Shown: positions 7,062-16,400, counted from the first letter of the stretch. The stretch: DNA of 17,061 nt from Dehalococcoidia bacterium (GCA_002730485.1 PCAH01000128.1:1-17061), one strand, 5' to 3'. Notes: generated from the sequence alone by a model not told the origin. Numbers and translations are program-made.

Positions 7062-8432
7062 ATGCGAGAAATCACCAAGTCGACACTCAGTCTCTCATGG
7101 GCCATGTCTCTGTTTGGCATCAGCCAGGTCACGAAGCTGGTGTCGGCCCCCGGCTCCCAGCAGAAAGCGCAGCAGGCGTCGACCCAGACCTTCGACGCGG
7201 CCACGCAGGCCCTTGGCAAGCACTTCGACGATATGACCGGCAGTCTCTTCCAGGTCGCCGACGAGATGCAGCGGGAATTGGTGGACCTGATGATGGATAG
7301 CCTCACCGAGGAAGGCGGATCGGGTCGCATGGTGAACTTACCTCTGGATATGGCGCAGCAGGTCATGGCCAGCCTGACGGCGATCCCTGAAGGTCCCGAT
7401 GGCGTACCCGTCTGGCGGGAATACCGCAACAAGCTGGAAGTCTTCGGCTTCGTCAAAGCCGTGGCGGCGACGCTCGATCTGCCCGACGAGCCGCCCTTTC
7501 AGCCTCTGACTGACGCGGTCGCCAAAGCTTACGAGCAGGACCAGTATTCAGCGCTGTGGCTCATCGAGGGTTTGGGTCACTATCACGGGGACACATTCTA
7601 CAAGGAAGGCCGCAAATTGGAGGGCATGCTGACCGACCCCAGCCTCGACGAACTGGCGGACGGGAGTCTGACGATGCTGCACGCCGGGATCGGCATGGCC
7701 ATCGCGCAGCACCTGCTGAAAGAGGTCGACCACACCAGCCCCAGGAAGCAGATCCGCCGGCAGATCGAGCAGTTCATCGATCTCTGCCGCTTGAACTCCA
7801 GACCGGGCTACGAGGGGGCGGCCCTCGAATCGCTGGGCCTGATTTCCCGTAACGGCGCCTTCTACGAAGAGACGCGTCCGTTGGAGATGATTCGCATCCT
7901 CGGCGAGGAACTCAGGGAGATCGACGAGCAGGTAGCCGGCTATTTCTGGCACGGCGCGGGGCGTGCAACCTACTTTGTCCCCATCAATTTCGTCCCTGTC
8001 TTCGGCTCGATCCCTCACGCGATCCAGATGATTCAGCGGGACACGCCGGACGACTTCGCCTGGCGTCACGCCATCGCCGGCCTCGGATGGGGTGTGACCA
8101 TGGTGAATATCCGCCATCCCTCGATCATGGCGAATCTGCTCAAGCAGGTGGGCGATCAGTTGAGCATCGACGACTCCTTCGCCAATGGCATCGCCTCTGG
8201 AATCATGATGCGTCGGGACACGACGCCGGCTGCCCCTTTCATCCCGTCATTCTACCAGTACGAACCCGACCCGGAGGATACCGAGTTGACTCAGCGGTGG
8301 AACGACATGGTGGGAGAGCCCTGTGAACGAGCCCTGCAAGACACCTATCCCGTGTTGAAAGAGCACCAACGCCTCGGGGACATCTTCCGCTACGGCTCTC
8401 TCGAGGATCTGGTCTCATCGTGCAAGAGCTAG
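7062..8432 (+). CDS. Unknown protein, paralogue A (DUF1702-like in layout)
   Basis: A 456-residue protein of no family I can name firmly. ATG at 7062 has AGGGG 7 nt upstream. Residues 1-82 form a Met-rich amphipathic module (MREITKSTLSLSWAMSLFG, then FQVADEMQRELVDLMMDSL) that recurs in two later genes. The body carries WREYRNKLEVFG (118-129), LWLIEGLGHYHGD (165-177), LHAGIGMAIA (206-215), RPGYEGAALESLGLI (247-261), YFWHGAGRATYFVP (294-307) and VNIRHP (348-353). This succession of EG.G, HAGIG, GYEG and GxGRxxYF motifs recalls DUF1702 proteins of enediyne and related clusters, but that is a resemblance from memory. There is no signal peptide cleavage site and no obvious transmembrane segment. 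It overlaps the next gene by 13 nt, so the two paralogues are probably made together. Confidence 0.9.
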   Translation: MREITKSTLSLSWAMSLFGISQVTKLVSAPGSQQKAQQASTQTFDAATQALGKHFDDMTGSLFQVADEMQRELVDLMMDSLTEEGGSGRMVNLPLDMAQQVMASLTAIPEGPDGVPVWREYRNKLEVFGFVKAVAATLDLPDEPPFQPLTDAVAKAYEQDQYSALWLIEGLGHYHGDTFYKEGRKLEGMLTDPSLDELADGSLTMLHAGIGMAIAQHLLKEVDHTSPRKQIRRQIEQFIDLCRLNSRPGYEGAALESLGLISRNGAFYEETRPLEMIRILGEELREIDEQVAGYFWHGAGRATYFVPINFVPVFGSIPHAIQMIQRDTPDDFAWRHAIAGLGWGVTMVNIRHPSIMANLLKQVGDQLSIDDSFANGIASGIMMRRDTTPAAPFIPSFYQYEPDPEDTELTQRWNDMVGEPCERALQDTYPVLKEHQRLGDIFRYGSLEDLVSSCKS

Positions 8433-9760
8433 CGCGATCGATGTTCCGCCTGCCGTGGACCATGTCCCAGGTAGGTGTCGAGCAGTTGATCGGATTGCTC
8501 AAGGCTGACGAGGGGAAAGGGCTGTCTGATCGGGCCGCTCAGGCCTTCGAAGCCTGGACTCAGGCGACGGGTGATCAGCTCGACAATCTCGTCGCAGCGG
8601 CCATCAAAGCGGGAGACGGCAGGCCGGGCGATCTGTCGACGCAGGTGTTCGATTTCCTCACCCCTGAAACCCTCGCACCGGGCAGCGCGGTGAAGAAGGG
8701 GTTCGACTTGGCGCAGCAGGCCATCGGGGCCCTGGAAGCGGCCGCCCCGGCCCAGGACGGCCGCGCAGCGTGGCGGGAATTTGGCAACAAGCTGGAGAGC
8801 TTCGGCACATTCCGATACGTGGACGCGGTGCTGCAGCTTGATTCGGCCGCCGAGTTGTCATTGGGTGAGCTCGTCGAAAGAGCTGCTGGCCTGGAGCCCT
8901 ATTGCGCGGTCTGGACGACGGAGGGGTTGGGGTATTACTGGGCGGAGAGAGCCTGGAATCAAGGGGAGACGCCCAGTGGTCTGCTGGCCGATGAGACGAT
9001 CGACAAGGCATTGCTGGCGCTACATGCGGGCATGGGTCTGTCCATGGCCAGGCGATGTCTGCAAGTCCTCGAGCCGGATAGCTCGGCCACCGAGACCCAG
9101 CAGCAGCTGCATCGCTTCGTCGCACTTTGCGGGGATAACTCGAGGCAGGGCTACACCGAAGTTGCCCTGGAGGCCCTGGGACTGATCGGCCGGGCCCTGC
9201 ACCCGGAACAGGTCGCGATGATCGACCAGCAGTTGACGACACTCTATCCGGAGATCCTGCCCTACTTCTGGCACGGCGTGGGCCGCGGCAGCTACTTCCT
9301 ACCTTTCAGCCTCGTACCCCGCCTCAGCTCTGCATCACGCGCCCTGGCGATGCTGCGGCGAGAGGCACCTAACGAACAGGCTTGGAACAATGCGCTGGCG
9401 GGCCTCGCCTGGCCATTGATTCTGGTCAACATCAGACACCCGGATATTGTCGAGTCCTTCTTGTCGCGCCACGGCGATCAACTGTCCGCTACCGATGCGT
9501 TCGCCAGCGGCGCCGGCTCGTCGATCGCCACCTGGTTCGACTCTACGGGAGGTGATCCGCATCTGGTCCGGTTCTGTCAGCACCGCGGGGATGCCGCTGA
9601 AGGGCCTGAGCGGTGGGAGAGTCAGGTGCGCGAGCCTTGCAGGAAGGCCCTGAAGGACGACTACCCGGCGATGAAAGAAGGCGGTATGCTGGGTCATCTG
9701 TTTCGCTATTACCCGCTCGACTCGTCGGGAGTGGCCAAGTTTGGTGACCCCGCTCTCTAG
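8420..9760 (+). CDS. Unknown protein, paralogue B of the preceding gene
   Basis: A 446-residue protein starting at GTG 8420 inside the end of the previous gene. It is collinear with that gene: WREFGNKLESFG falls at exactly the same residues (118-129), followed by VWTTEGLGYY (164-173), LHAGMGLSMA (201-210), RQGYTEVALEALGLI (242-256), YFWHGVGRGSYFLP (282-295) and VNIRHPDI (336-343). The N-terminal module is also kept (MQELARSMFRLPWTMSQVG), but its second half, LQREL/LQRDLVD in the other copies, is diverged here. The strict parallel supports an old tandem duplication and perhaps a heterodimer. Function is unknown. The aromatic YFWHG-GR segment is the best conserved and is the place to look for a ligand or active site. 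Confidence 0.9.
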   Translation: MQELARSMFRLPWTMSQVGVEQLIGLLKADEGKGLSDRAAQAFEAWTQATGDQLDNLVAAAIKAGDGRPGDLSTQVFDFLTPETLAPGSAVKKGFDLAQQAIGALEAAAPAQDGRAAWREFGNKLESFGTFRYVDAVLQLDSAAELSLGELVERAAGLEPYCAVWTTEGLGYYWAERAWNQGETPSGLLADETIDKALLALHAGMGLSMARRCLQVLEPDSSATETQQQLHRFVALCGDNSRQGYTEVALEALGLIGRALHPEQVAMIDQQLTTLYPEILPYFWHGVGRGSYFLPFSLVPRLSSASRALAMLRREAPNEQAWNNALAGLAWPLILVNIRHPDIVESFLSRHGDQLSATDAFASGAGSSIATWFDSTGGDPHLVRFCQHRGDAAEGPERWESQVREPCRKALKDDYPAMKEGGMLGHLFRYYPLDSSGVAKFGDPAL

Positions 9761-9792
9761 TTCCGAATCATCTCGGTTCGTCAAAGAAATGT

Positions 9793-11751
9793 ATGGGTGT
9801 TAGATTGAAGGCAGTGATGACTGAAGACTTGTCCGAAAGAGTCGAAACTCTGTCTCAAATCGAGCTGTTCAGCTACCTGAAGCCGGACGAACTCGAGGCG
9901 GCGGCAGGACTGTTCGAGGAACAGACATTCCTCAAGGGGAAGACCGTCTGCAAAGCGGGGGACGAAGGCGACTCGTTCTTCGTCGTCCTCAGCGGTGAGC
10001 TCGAAGTCTGGGGCGGTCCCAATGAGAGCCAGTTGCTCGCCCGGCTCGGCCCTGGCTCCCCCGTGGGGGAAATGTCACTCCTCATGGGCGACAAGCGGTC
10101 GGCCACCCTCGCCGCGTCGCAGCGAACCGTGCTGTTGGTCATGGACAAGGATCACTTCAGCGACCTCCTGCTGCAGAACAACAAGATCCTCGAATACTTC
10201 TCGAAAATCATCTGCCAGCGCCTGGCGGCTACTTCGTCGGGGAAATCGGTGGCTTCCTCGACCATGGTCCTGAGTGTCAACAGCGATCGTGGTCTCAAGG
10301 GGACATCGCTGGTGTCTTCCTCGCTGGCCAAGCTCCTGAAGCAGTTCACCGGCGACGAAGTCCTTCTCGTGAAGATCCAGGTGCGCGAAGGCAACCCCAA
10401 GAAGGCCGATAAAGCGCCCCCTCTGCTGATCGAGGCCATAGAGATGGCCGAGGACCGGCTGCGGGGGCTGCTGAACAAGGGTGAGGCCGGCATTGCCGAG
10501 TTGACGATCCACATTCGTGTTGACAAGACTCTGTCGTCCTACGGCGAGGGCTTCGCGAATCTGGTTCTCAAGCTGCGGGAGGACTTCTCCTACATCGTCT
10601 TCGATCTGGTCTCGGATCTGCCGGCTCTGAGAGATTCTGTTGGAGAGTTCACCGACGTTCTCGTCAAGATCGTTAATTTCCCGACCGAACCAGACGACTC
10701 AGCCCCCGCCGCGACATTTACGACTTACGAACTCGTCAATCTGTTCAACGAGAGCTCGAGACCGCTGCCGATCAGCGCCTGTGAGCCTTTCGTTCTTCCC
10801 AAGGCCCCCTCGCTTGAGAACGGTGCCCTGCTTTCGACGCCCGTCGACCATGGTGCCGTGCCACTGCACCGGCTGGCCCGCAAGGTCCTGGGGCAGACCG
10901 TGGGTGTCGCGTTGGGAGGTGGGGCAGCCTTCGGGCTCGCCCACCTGGGAGTCCTGCAGGTTCTCGAAAAGAACCAGATCCCCGTCGACCTGGTCGTGGG
11001 CTGCAGCATGGGTTCCATGGTGGGGATCGCCTACGCCGCCGGATTCTCCATCTCGGAGATGATCGAGAAGGCCCACGAGATGGGGAAACGGTCAAAGATG
11101 GTCCTGGGGATCGACTTCTCCATATCGGCGCCCGGCGTGCTGGCCGGCAACCGGCTGAGAGACCTGTACACGCCTCTTCTTGGATCAAAGCAGAGATTTG
11201 AGGACCTGGTGAAGCCCTGTCGCACGGTGGCCACCGATATCGAGTCGGGCGAACGCGTCGACATCGGCAGCGGCTCCCTCGAGGATGCCTATCGGGCGAG
11301 CATCGCCGTCCCCGTGGTCATCTCACCCACCAAGAATGAGGGCCGGGTGCTCGTCGATGGCGGGGTTTCCGACCCGGTACCGGCAGAGGTGGTCAGGAAC
11401 ATGGGGGCCGACTTGTGTATCGCGGTCAATGTCGTTCCGCCCCTGAAGAAGGGGGTGGAAATGACCCTCTCCCGCTACGTGCGGCAGCTGACTAAGTTCA
11501 ACCCGCTAAGTTACTTCGGACCGGGCGCGGACTTCCCAAATCTGTTTGACATCACCATGAACTCCATGCAGACTCTGCAGCACGAACTGGGCAACTTCAA
11601 GGCGATCAGTGCCGATGTCCGTGTCAATCCAGATCTCTCCGAGTTCACATGGATCGAGTATTACCGATCCCATGAGATCATCGACAAGGGCATCGAAGCG
11701 ACCGAACAGATGCTGCCGGCCATCAAGAAGAAGGTCGGGATGGATGACTGA
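9793..11751 (+). CDS. Patatin-like phospholipase with N-terminal cyclic-nucleotide-binding domain
   Basis: A 652-residue serine esterase of the NTE/RssA kind. Residues about 20-145 are a cyclic-nucleotide-binding domain with a well-kept phosphate cassette (VGEMSLLMGDKRSATL, Glu93 and Arg102). Residues 155-300 look like the degenerate MinD/P-loop-like linker of bacterial NTE relatives: RGLKGTS in place of a P-loop, and YIVFDL resembling Walker B. Residues 369-550 are patatin: oxyanion loop GGGAAFGLAH (375-384), nucleophile Ser405 in GCSMGS, and Asp522 in LVDGGVSDPVP. It should hydrolyse acyl esters of phospholipids or lysophospholipids under cyclic-nucleotide control. ATG 9793 is used here; ATG 9817, with AAGG just upstream, is an equally good start. 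It follows paralogue B by 32 nt and is probably cotranscribed. Confidence 0.95.
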   Translation: MGVRLKAVMTEDLSERVETLSQIELFSYLKPDELEAAAGLFEEQTFLKGKTVCKAGDEGDSFFVVLSGELEVWGGPNESQLLARLGPGSPVGEMSLLMGDKRSATLAASQRTVLLVMDKDHFSDLLLQNNKILEYFSKIICQRLAATSSGKSVASSTMVLSVNSDRGLKGTSLVSSSLAKLLKQFTGDEVLLVKIQVREGNPKKADKAPPLLIEAIEMAEDRLRGLLNKGEAGIAELTIHIRVDKTLSSYGEGFANLVLKLREDFSYIVFDLVSDLPALRDSVGEFTDVLVKIVNFPTEPDDSAPAATFTTYELVNLFNESSRPLPISACEPFVLPKAPSLENGALLSTPVDHGAVPLHRLARKVLGQTVGVALGGGAAFGLAHLGVLQVLEKNQIPVDLVVGCSMGSMVGIAYAAGFSISEMIEKAHEMGKRSKMVLGIDFSISAPGVLAGNRLRDLYTPLLGSKQRFEDLVKPCRTVATDIESGERVDIGSGSLEDAYRASIAVPVVISPTKNEGRVLVDGGVSDPVPAEVVRNMGADLCIAVNVVPPLKKGVEMTLSRYVRQLTKFNPLSYFGPGADFPNLFDITMNSMQTLQHELGNFKAISADVRVNPDLSEFTWIEYYRSHEIIDKGIEATEQMLPAIKKKVGMDD

Positions 11752-11766
11752 TTGGAGCCGAACCAG

Positions 11767-12012
11767 ATGACGGACGCAAACGGTCAAGATCATGACATGC
11801 CGGAAGAGGCACCCAGCGACGTATCCGGGATTCAGCAGTTCCTGACACTCTATCTCTACGGAGCCTACTTCCTCAAGGGGGGCAAGCTGACGCAGCACGA
11901 GGCAATCGACCACGTCGTGGCAATCGCCAAGGTGGGCGACAAGGCCCAGGCCATGGGCAAGGACTTGATGCGACGACTCTCGGGCAGCTGCCAGCAGAAG
12001 GACGACGAGTAG
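11767..12012 (+). CDS. Small orphan helical protein, 81 residues
   Basis: ATG at 11767 is preceded by GGAG 9 nt upstream and follows the phospholipase stop by 15 nt, so it is the next gene of the same transcript. An earlier TTG at 11752 is possible but less likely. After an acidic N-terminus (TDANGQDHDMPEEAPSD), the rest should be two or three helices: GIQQFLTLYLYGAYFLKGG, then LTQHEAIDHVVAIAKVGDKA, then MGKDLMRRLSGS. The first helix is aromatic and amphipathic and could bind a membrane or a partner helix. I recognise no family. A strong hairpin follows 32 nt after the stop. That it is a gene is supported by spacing, ribosome-binding site and composition; its function is unknown. Confidence 0.75.
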   Translation: MTDANGQDHDMPEEAPSDVSGIQQFLTLYLYGAYFLKGGKLTQHEAIDHVVAIAKVGDKAQAMGKDLMRRLSGSCQQKDDE

Positions 12013-12043
12013 ATCCTGCGCATGATGGAATTGGGGGGCGCGG

Positions 12044-12077
12044 AGGGCTCCGACTCTGACACGGGTCGGAGCCCTTT
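12044..12077 (+). terminator. Strong hairpin with short T-tract: terminator or attenuator
   Basis: An 11-bp perfect stem (AGGGCTCCGAC at 12044-12054 and its complement at 12065-12075) encloses a 10-nt loop and ends in TTT. The stem is strong and GC-rich but the T-run has only three bases before GCG. It could be a partial intrinsic terminator, a processing site or an mRNA-stability hairpin between the phospholipase group and the next group of genes. It lies 33 nt upstream of the ATG of the next gene, close to its Shine-Dalgarno site. Confidence 0.65.
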
Positions 12078-12109
12078 GCGCTGGACTCCACCAGCTCTTG
12101 GAGAGAGAC

Positions 12110-13363
12110 ATGCCTGACAACCCGACAACGCACGAGCCGACAATTCACGCATCCAAGCAGGTCGCGCTCACGGATGAGGACCGCCTGATTCTCGATAGCG
12201 TGGACGGCTTCTGCGCCGATGGTCTGGCGCTCAAGAAATGGTGGGAGGAGGCCGACGCGGCAGACGGCTACACCGACTCTTTCGAGGTGATCCATACCCT
12301 CAATCGGCCGGAAAGCAGCCTCGGCTTCTTCGGGGAGGCACCACTGGATCGCGGCACCATGCCGGTCATGGGCGTCGTCGATGAAGTGCTGTACGATCGC
12401 CCCAAGGTGGCGGGTCGGTGGGCAGAGGACGCAGCCCGTTGGAACCGGGACCAGATCCGTGAGTTCGTGCTGCACTATTTCATGCGCGTGAGCGACTGTC
12501 GACAGCCCGAGAAGGTCATCGAGATCCCAGGTGAGGCTCCGGGGGAGGAGGTCGAGCGGCAGGGAATGTCGTTCAAACAGGTCTACTACAAGCTGAAGGG
12601 CTCTGGGGAAGTGGGGAAGTTCCCCGCCGACGAGGAGGGGACGATTCTGGATCTACGCCAGATCGGCGACGTCTACGAGTGGGTCATCGTCAAGCTACGG
12701 GTCTGGGATTTTACCGTGGCGATCCAGCCCGTTGGGGTGGGCGGTCCGAAGCTGACGGTTCCCCTGAAGGAGGAGAGCTATCTCCTGCTGACGCCGGACT
12801 TCATCGTCGACGAGGAGAACCCGGAAGAAGGCCTGCTGGGCGAATACGGTTTTGGCTACACCTTTATCAAGAATCCGAGCCGAGGCCCCTTTGCCTACGG
12901 ACCGGGTGAGTTCGAGGCCGCCTTCCAGCGGATCAACTTCCGCGTTCGTGAGAATGGGGAGACGAACGTGCGCATGATCTTCGTGTCCAATCGACCGGAC
13001 AAGATCATGAATCTCCCCTTCGACCCTGTAGGCTGGAGCTTCTCGCTGGCAGATCTGGTGTCGTTCGGCATGGCGTCACGCTATCTGCAGCCGGTGAAGG
13101 ACAGTCTGGAGGGGTTGCCGCTGAAGGGTGGTAACATGGATCCGACGATGGCAGCCATGGGCCTACTCAACACGATGACCGGGGGCCAGGCGGCGAGCCG
13201 CTTCGACCTGTCTTCCGATGAGCTCTACAAGGGCTTTCTGGTTCAGCACTCGCGGCAGCACTACCAGACCATCATGGGATCCCATGCGACTTGGCGGCAG
13301 ATCCCCGACTGGCTAGACGAGCAGTCGGTGCCGCAATGGGTCGTGGCGGGCGAGAGTGCGTGA
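12110..13363 (+). CDS. Unrecognised 417-residue soluble protein
   Basis: ATG at 12110 is chosen because GGAGAGAG ends 2 nt upstream in an otherwise clear leader; a TTG 12 nt earlier is less likely. The protein has no signal peptide and no membrane segment. The N-terminal 130 residues are acidic and probably helical (LTDEDRLILDSVDGF, FCADGLALKKWWEEAD, a region rich in Trp and Asp). The middle (150-295) looks beta-rich, with alternating hydrophobic strands (YEWVIVKLRVWDFTVAIQP, ESYLLLTPDFIV, YGFGYTFIKNPSRGP, INFRVRENGE). The C-terminus (305-417) is again helical, with GWSFSLADLVSFGMASRYL and a final Trp-rich tail. I recognise no family. Cotranscription with the large SGNH-like gene 83 nt downstream is likely. 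A beta-sandwich or lipocalin-like pocket is possible but not shown. Confidence 0.88.
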   Translation: MPDNPTTHEPTIHASKQVALTDEDRLILDSVDGFCADGLALKKWWEEADAADGYTDSFEVIHTLNRPESSLGFFGEAPLDRGTMPVMGVVDEVLYDRPKVAGRWAEDAARWNRDQIREFVLHYFMRVSDCRQPEKVIEIPGEAPGEEVERQGMSFKQVYYKLKGSGEVGKFPADEEGTILDLRQIGDVYEWVIVKLRVWDFTVAIQPVGVGGPKLTVPLKEESYLLLTPDFIVDEENPEEGLLGEYGFGYTFIKNPSRGPFAYGPGEFEAAFQRINFRVRENGETNVRMIFVSNRPDKIMNLPFDPVGWSFSLADLVSFGMASRYLQPVKDSLEGLPLKGGNMDPTMAAMGLLNTMTGGQAASRFDLSSDELYKGFLVQHSRQHYQTIMGSHATWRQIPDWLDEQSVPQWVVAGESA

Positions 13364-13446
13364 CGAGCCATCGGCAGTGGCAGCAGGCACTTGGTTCGGG
13401 CTGCTGAAATCTCCAAGACAGGGCGTCAAGAAAGACGGAGTGGACA

Positions 13447-16400
13447 ATGCGTGAATTCATCAAATCCATGGTCAGTTTTTCCGTGGCTGTGCCTCTCTTC
13501 GCGATCAAGACACTCAGCAATACGCTCCAGAGGAGCGAGGAGACGTCGGCTCAGGCCGGAAAGGACGATGGGACCTCTCTTGATGCGGTCGTCCAGGCGA
13601 CAGAGTCGCAGCTGGAGGGAACGGTCAAGAGCGTCTTCAAGGCCGGAGACAAGCTGCAGCGCGACCTCGTGGACCGGATGTTCGACACGCTCCCGGCTGA
13701 CGGTGACGACGATGGGTCAGAGACCGGGACCGCCGCAGCCGCCGCCGAAGAATCGGGGCCAGCCGCGGCGACGCCCGGTGAGCCATCCGCCGTCGATGCG
13801 GGCAACTTGGACACGAGCGTCTTCGTCACCCTTGGTGAAAGCCTGGCTGCCGGCTTCGGCGACTTCGGCCTGAGCGCAGAGGCGCAAAGCGGCAGCTTTG
13901 CCGCACTTGTGGCGCAACAGATGCAGACGCCCTTCGCGCAGCCCCTGGTGGAAGCGCCTGGTATCGGCACCATACCGGGCTATGATGACCTGCCGGTCAT
14001 CATGCCTGCCCTGATGCAGAACACGGCCCTCGACAGCTTTCCCCCACCGGCGACCTATGGAAATCTGTCGGTACCGGCCTTCAGGATTTCGGACGCGCAG
14101 CAAGTCCGGCCGCTCCCGCCACTGGTCCACAGGAGCGACCACAAGCAGACGGCAGCGAATCTGATCCTGGGTGGCGCCGATCTCATGGCCGGAGAAGGCG
14201 AGCACTTCAATCAGTTGGAGAGTGCACTTCGTCAGAGTCCCACCCTCGCCCTCCTCGAGTTGGGCTATCACGAGGCGGTGGAGGGAGCCATCCAGGGCGA
14301 CCCGGCTCCCTTGCCTGAGATCGATGCCTTCAAGGCCGACTACGGCTCTCTGCTCGAGTCGTTGCGCAAGGCCGGTTCGCAGGTCGTGGCGATGACCATT
14401 CCCGATCCGTGTGACACCGCTTATCTGTCGACGGTCGAGTCGGCCGCCCGGAATCTCAAGTTGAGCCCATCGGTGCTGCTGAAGGGATACAACCTGAAGG
14501 ATGATGACCGAATCACGATCCAAGGACTCTTCGAAATGGGCTGCCAGCTGCTCTCCAGGAACCTGGGTCCCCTGCCCGACGGCTCGATCCTGCCGGCGAC
14601 TGCCGTCAACCGGATCAGCGAGCGTATCCAGGCACTGAACGCGGAGCTGGCCTCCCTGGCAGAGAAGCACGATGCCCTCGTCTTCGACCTGCATGGCCTG
14701 CTCCACGAGGTCGCTGAGCAGGGCATCACCGTCGGGGCCAAACAACTCAGCTGTGACTTTCTCGGTGGCTTCTACCAGCTGAATGGGCACTATCTGGGCC
14801 TGGCAGGCCACGCCGTCATCGCCAACGGCCTGCTCGAGCTGCTGAACGACGCGTTCGATGCCACCTTCCCTCTCGTCGATCTCGAGGTCGCTCTGAGCAC
14901 AGATCCCGTCACCGCGTACCAGCAGGCCGACGGCCCGGATCTGGATCTGGACGACCTGTCTGCCCTGTCCCCTGCCCCCTCAGAGGAGGCTCCGGCCATC
15001 GAGGCCGTCAAGCTCATCCCGGTCGAAGAGGACCCCTTCGAAGCGCCGGCGGAGCACCACGGTCACGCCACCCGGCTGACCCTACCGGAGGGGCTCGAGC
15101 AGACGCTGCCCCTGTGCAAGGCAGCCAGCTACTATGGCGACGCCATTCGAGCGGTGAACTGCCGGACCGACGCGGAAGGCAAGTTCGGCAGTGGCCGAGA
15201 GCTGCTTTTCGGCGGCCTGGCGATGCTCGACAGCCACCTCGACGGTCACGTCCACATCAAGTTCTCCGAGCCCGTCGACGACATCTCCCACTTCGAGATC
15301 TCCGTCGGGGAAGGGCTCGTCGGTGACGATGGTCTGATGACGGCACCCTATCTGTTCAAGCTACCGGCGCAGCAGAACTCGGTGTCGGACGACGGTGACA
15401 TGATCTCCTCAGGGGATCTGAATCTGGCCACGGGCGAAGTCACCAACCTCGATTTCGCATTCCGCTTCTTCAACACAGCGCTGCTGGCACTGGTACGCTG
15501 CAATCCCAAGTTCCCGGATGTACCGATCCAGTTCCCCGGCATGTATGGCTCAGCATCGGCACGCTTTGACCAGCGGCCGGATGGCAATCTCGACTTCACT
15601 TTCCAGGGTACGACCTTCATCCCCCTCGGCATGGCCCTGGAGGATCCGGTGCGCTTCCCGTTGCCCTTCTGCAGTCCCGCCCTGGAGTATGCCAGCGTTC
15701 CCGGGCACGGCACGACCCTGCACCCGCATATCCAATTGAGCACGAGACCGCCCCTGGCGGCGGCGGATGAGGTCAAGCTGCCCCAGATCCCCGAGAACGA
15801 GATCCGCGAATACACCATCCACGCTCACAACACCAGCTTCGGCGACAAGTTCCATCTGACCGCGCCCGAGCTGGTCGGCGATCCGACGGGTCGGTCGCAG
15901 TTGATGGGCCGTGTACAGGTGCAGTTCGGTCAGCGCTTCGGTGATTCAGTGTCCGTCGCGATTTCGCATCTGAATCCGGGCGGATTGCTGACCCCGGATC
16001 CTGAAACACCGCTGGGCGACGATTTCCCGGGCCGCCTCCCGCCGGCGCCGATCGGCCACAACGAGTTCCTGCGCTTCTCTCAGCGGACATACTACCTCGA
16101 CAGCCTCACGTGCATAGACGATCCCTTCGACTTCTGCGTGGGCGCCGTCAACGTGAAGACAGGCAACGTGCTGGGAGAGATGCTACACCGGGCGCTGATC
16201 GGGCAGAACGTGTTCTACGCACTGGTGCGGCTGGAGCCGCGCACGCCGAAGGAGTCCTTCATGTTCCAAGGGCCGGCGCGATTCGAGAAGGACGGCCATG
16301 GTCAGACGGTACTCCGGTTCCGGGGCCAGGTGACGATTCCCTACCCCGAAGGCAACCTGTTTCCGGCGCCGGACCTAGCGACCACGTTCACCGCCGGCCC

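Noticed and set aside
13364..13446. A weak inverted repeat (CAGCAG...CTGCTG) upstream of the large gene
   Set aside because: Only six pairs with a long loop and no T-tract; it is expected by chance and not worth calling a terminator or operator.
13717..14811. A 364-codon minus-strand open frame inside the large SGNH-like gene
   Set aside because: It is antisense to the SGNH-like blocks and has no ribosome-binding site or domain; such frames are common at this G+C content.
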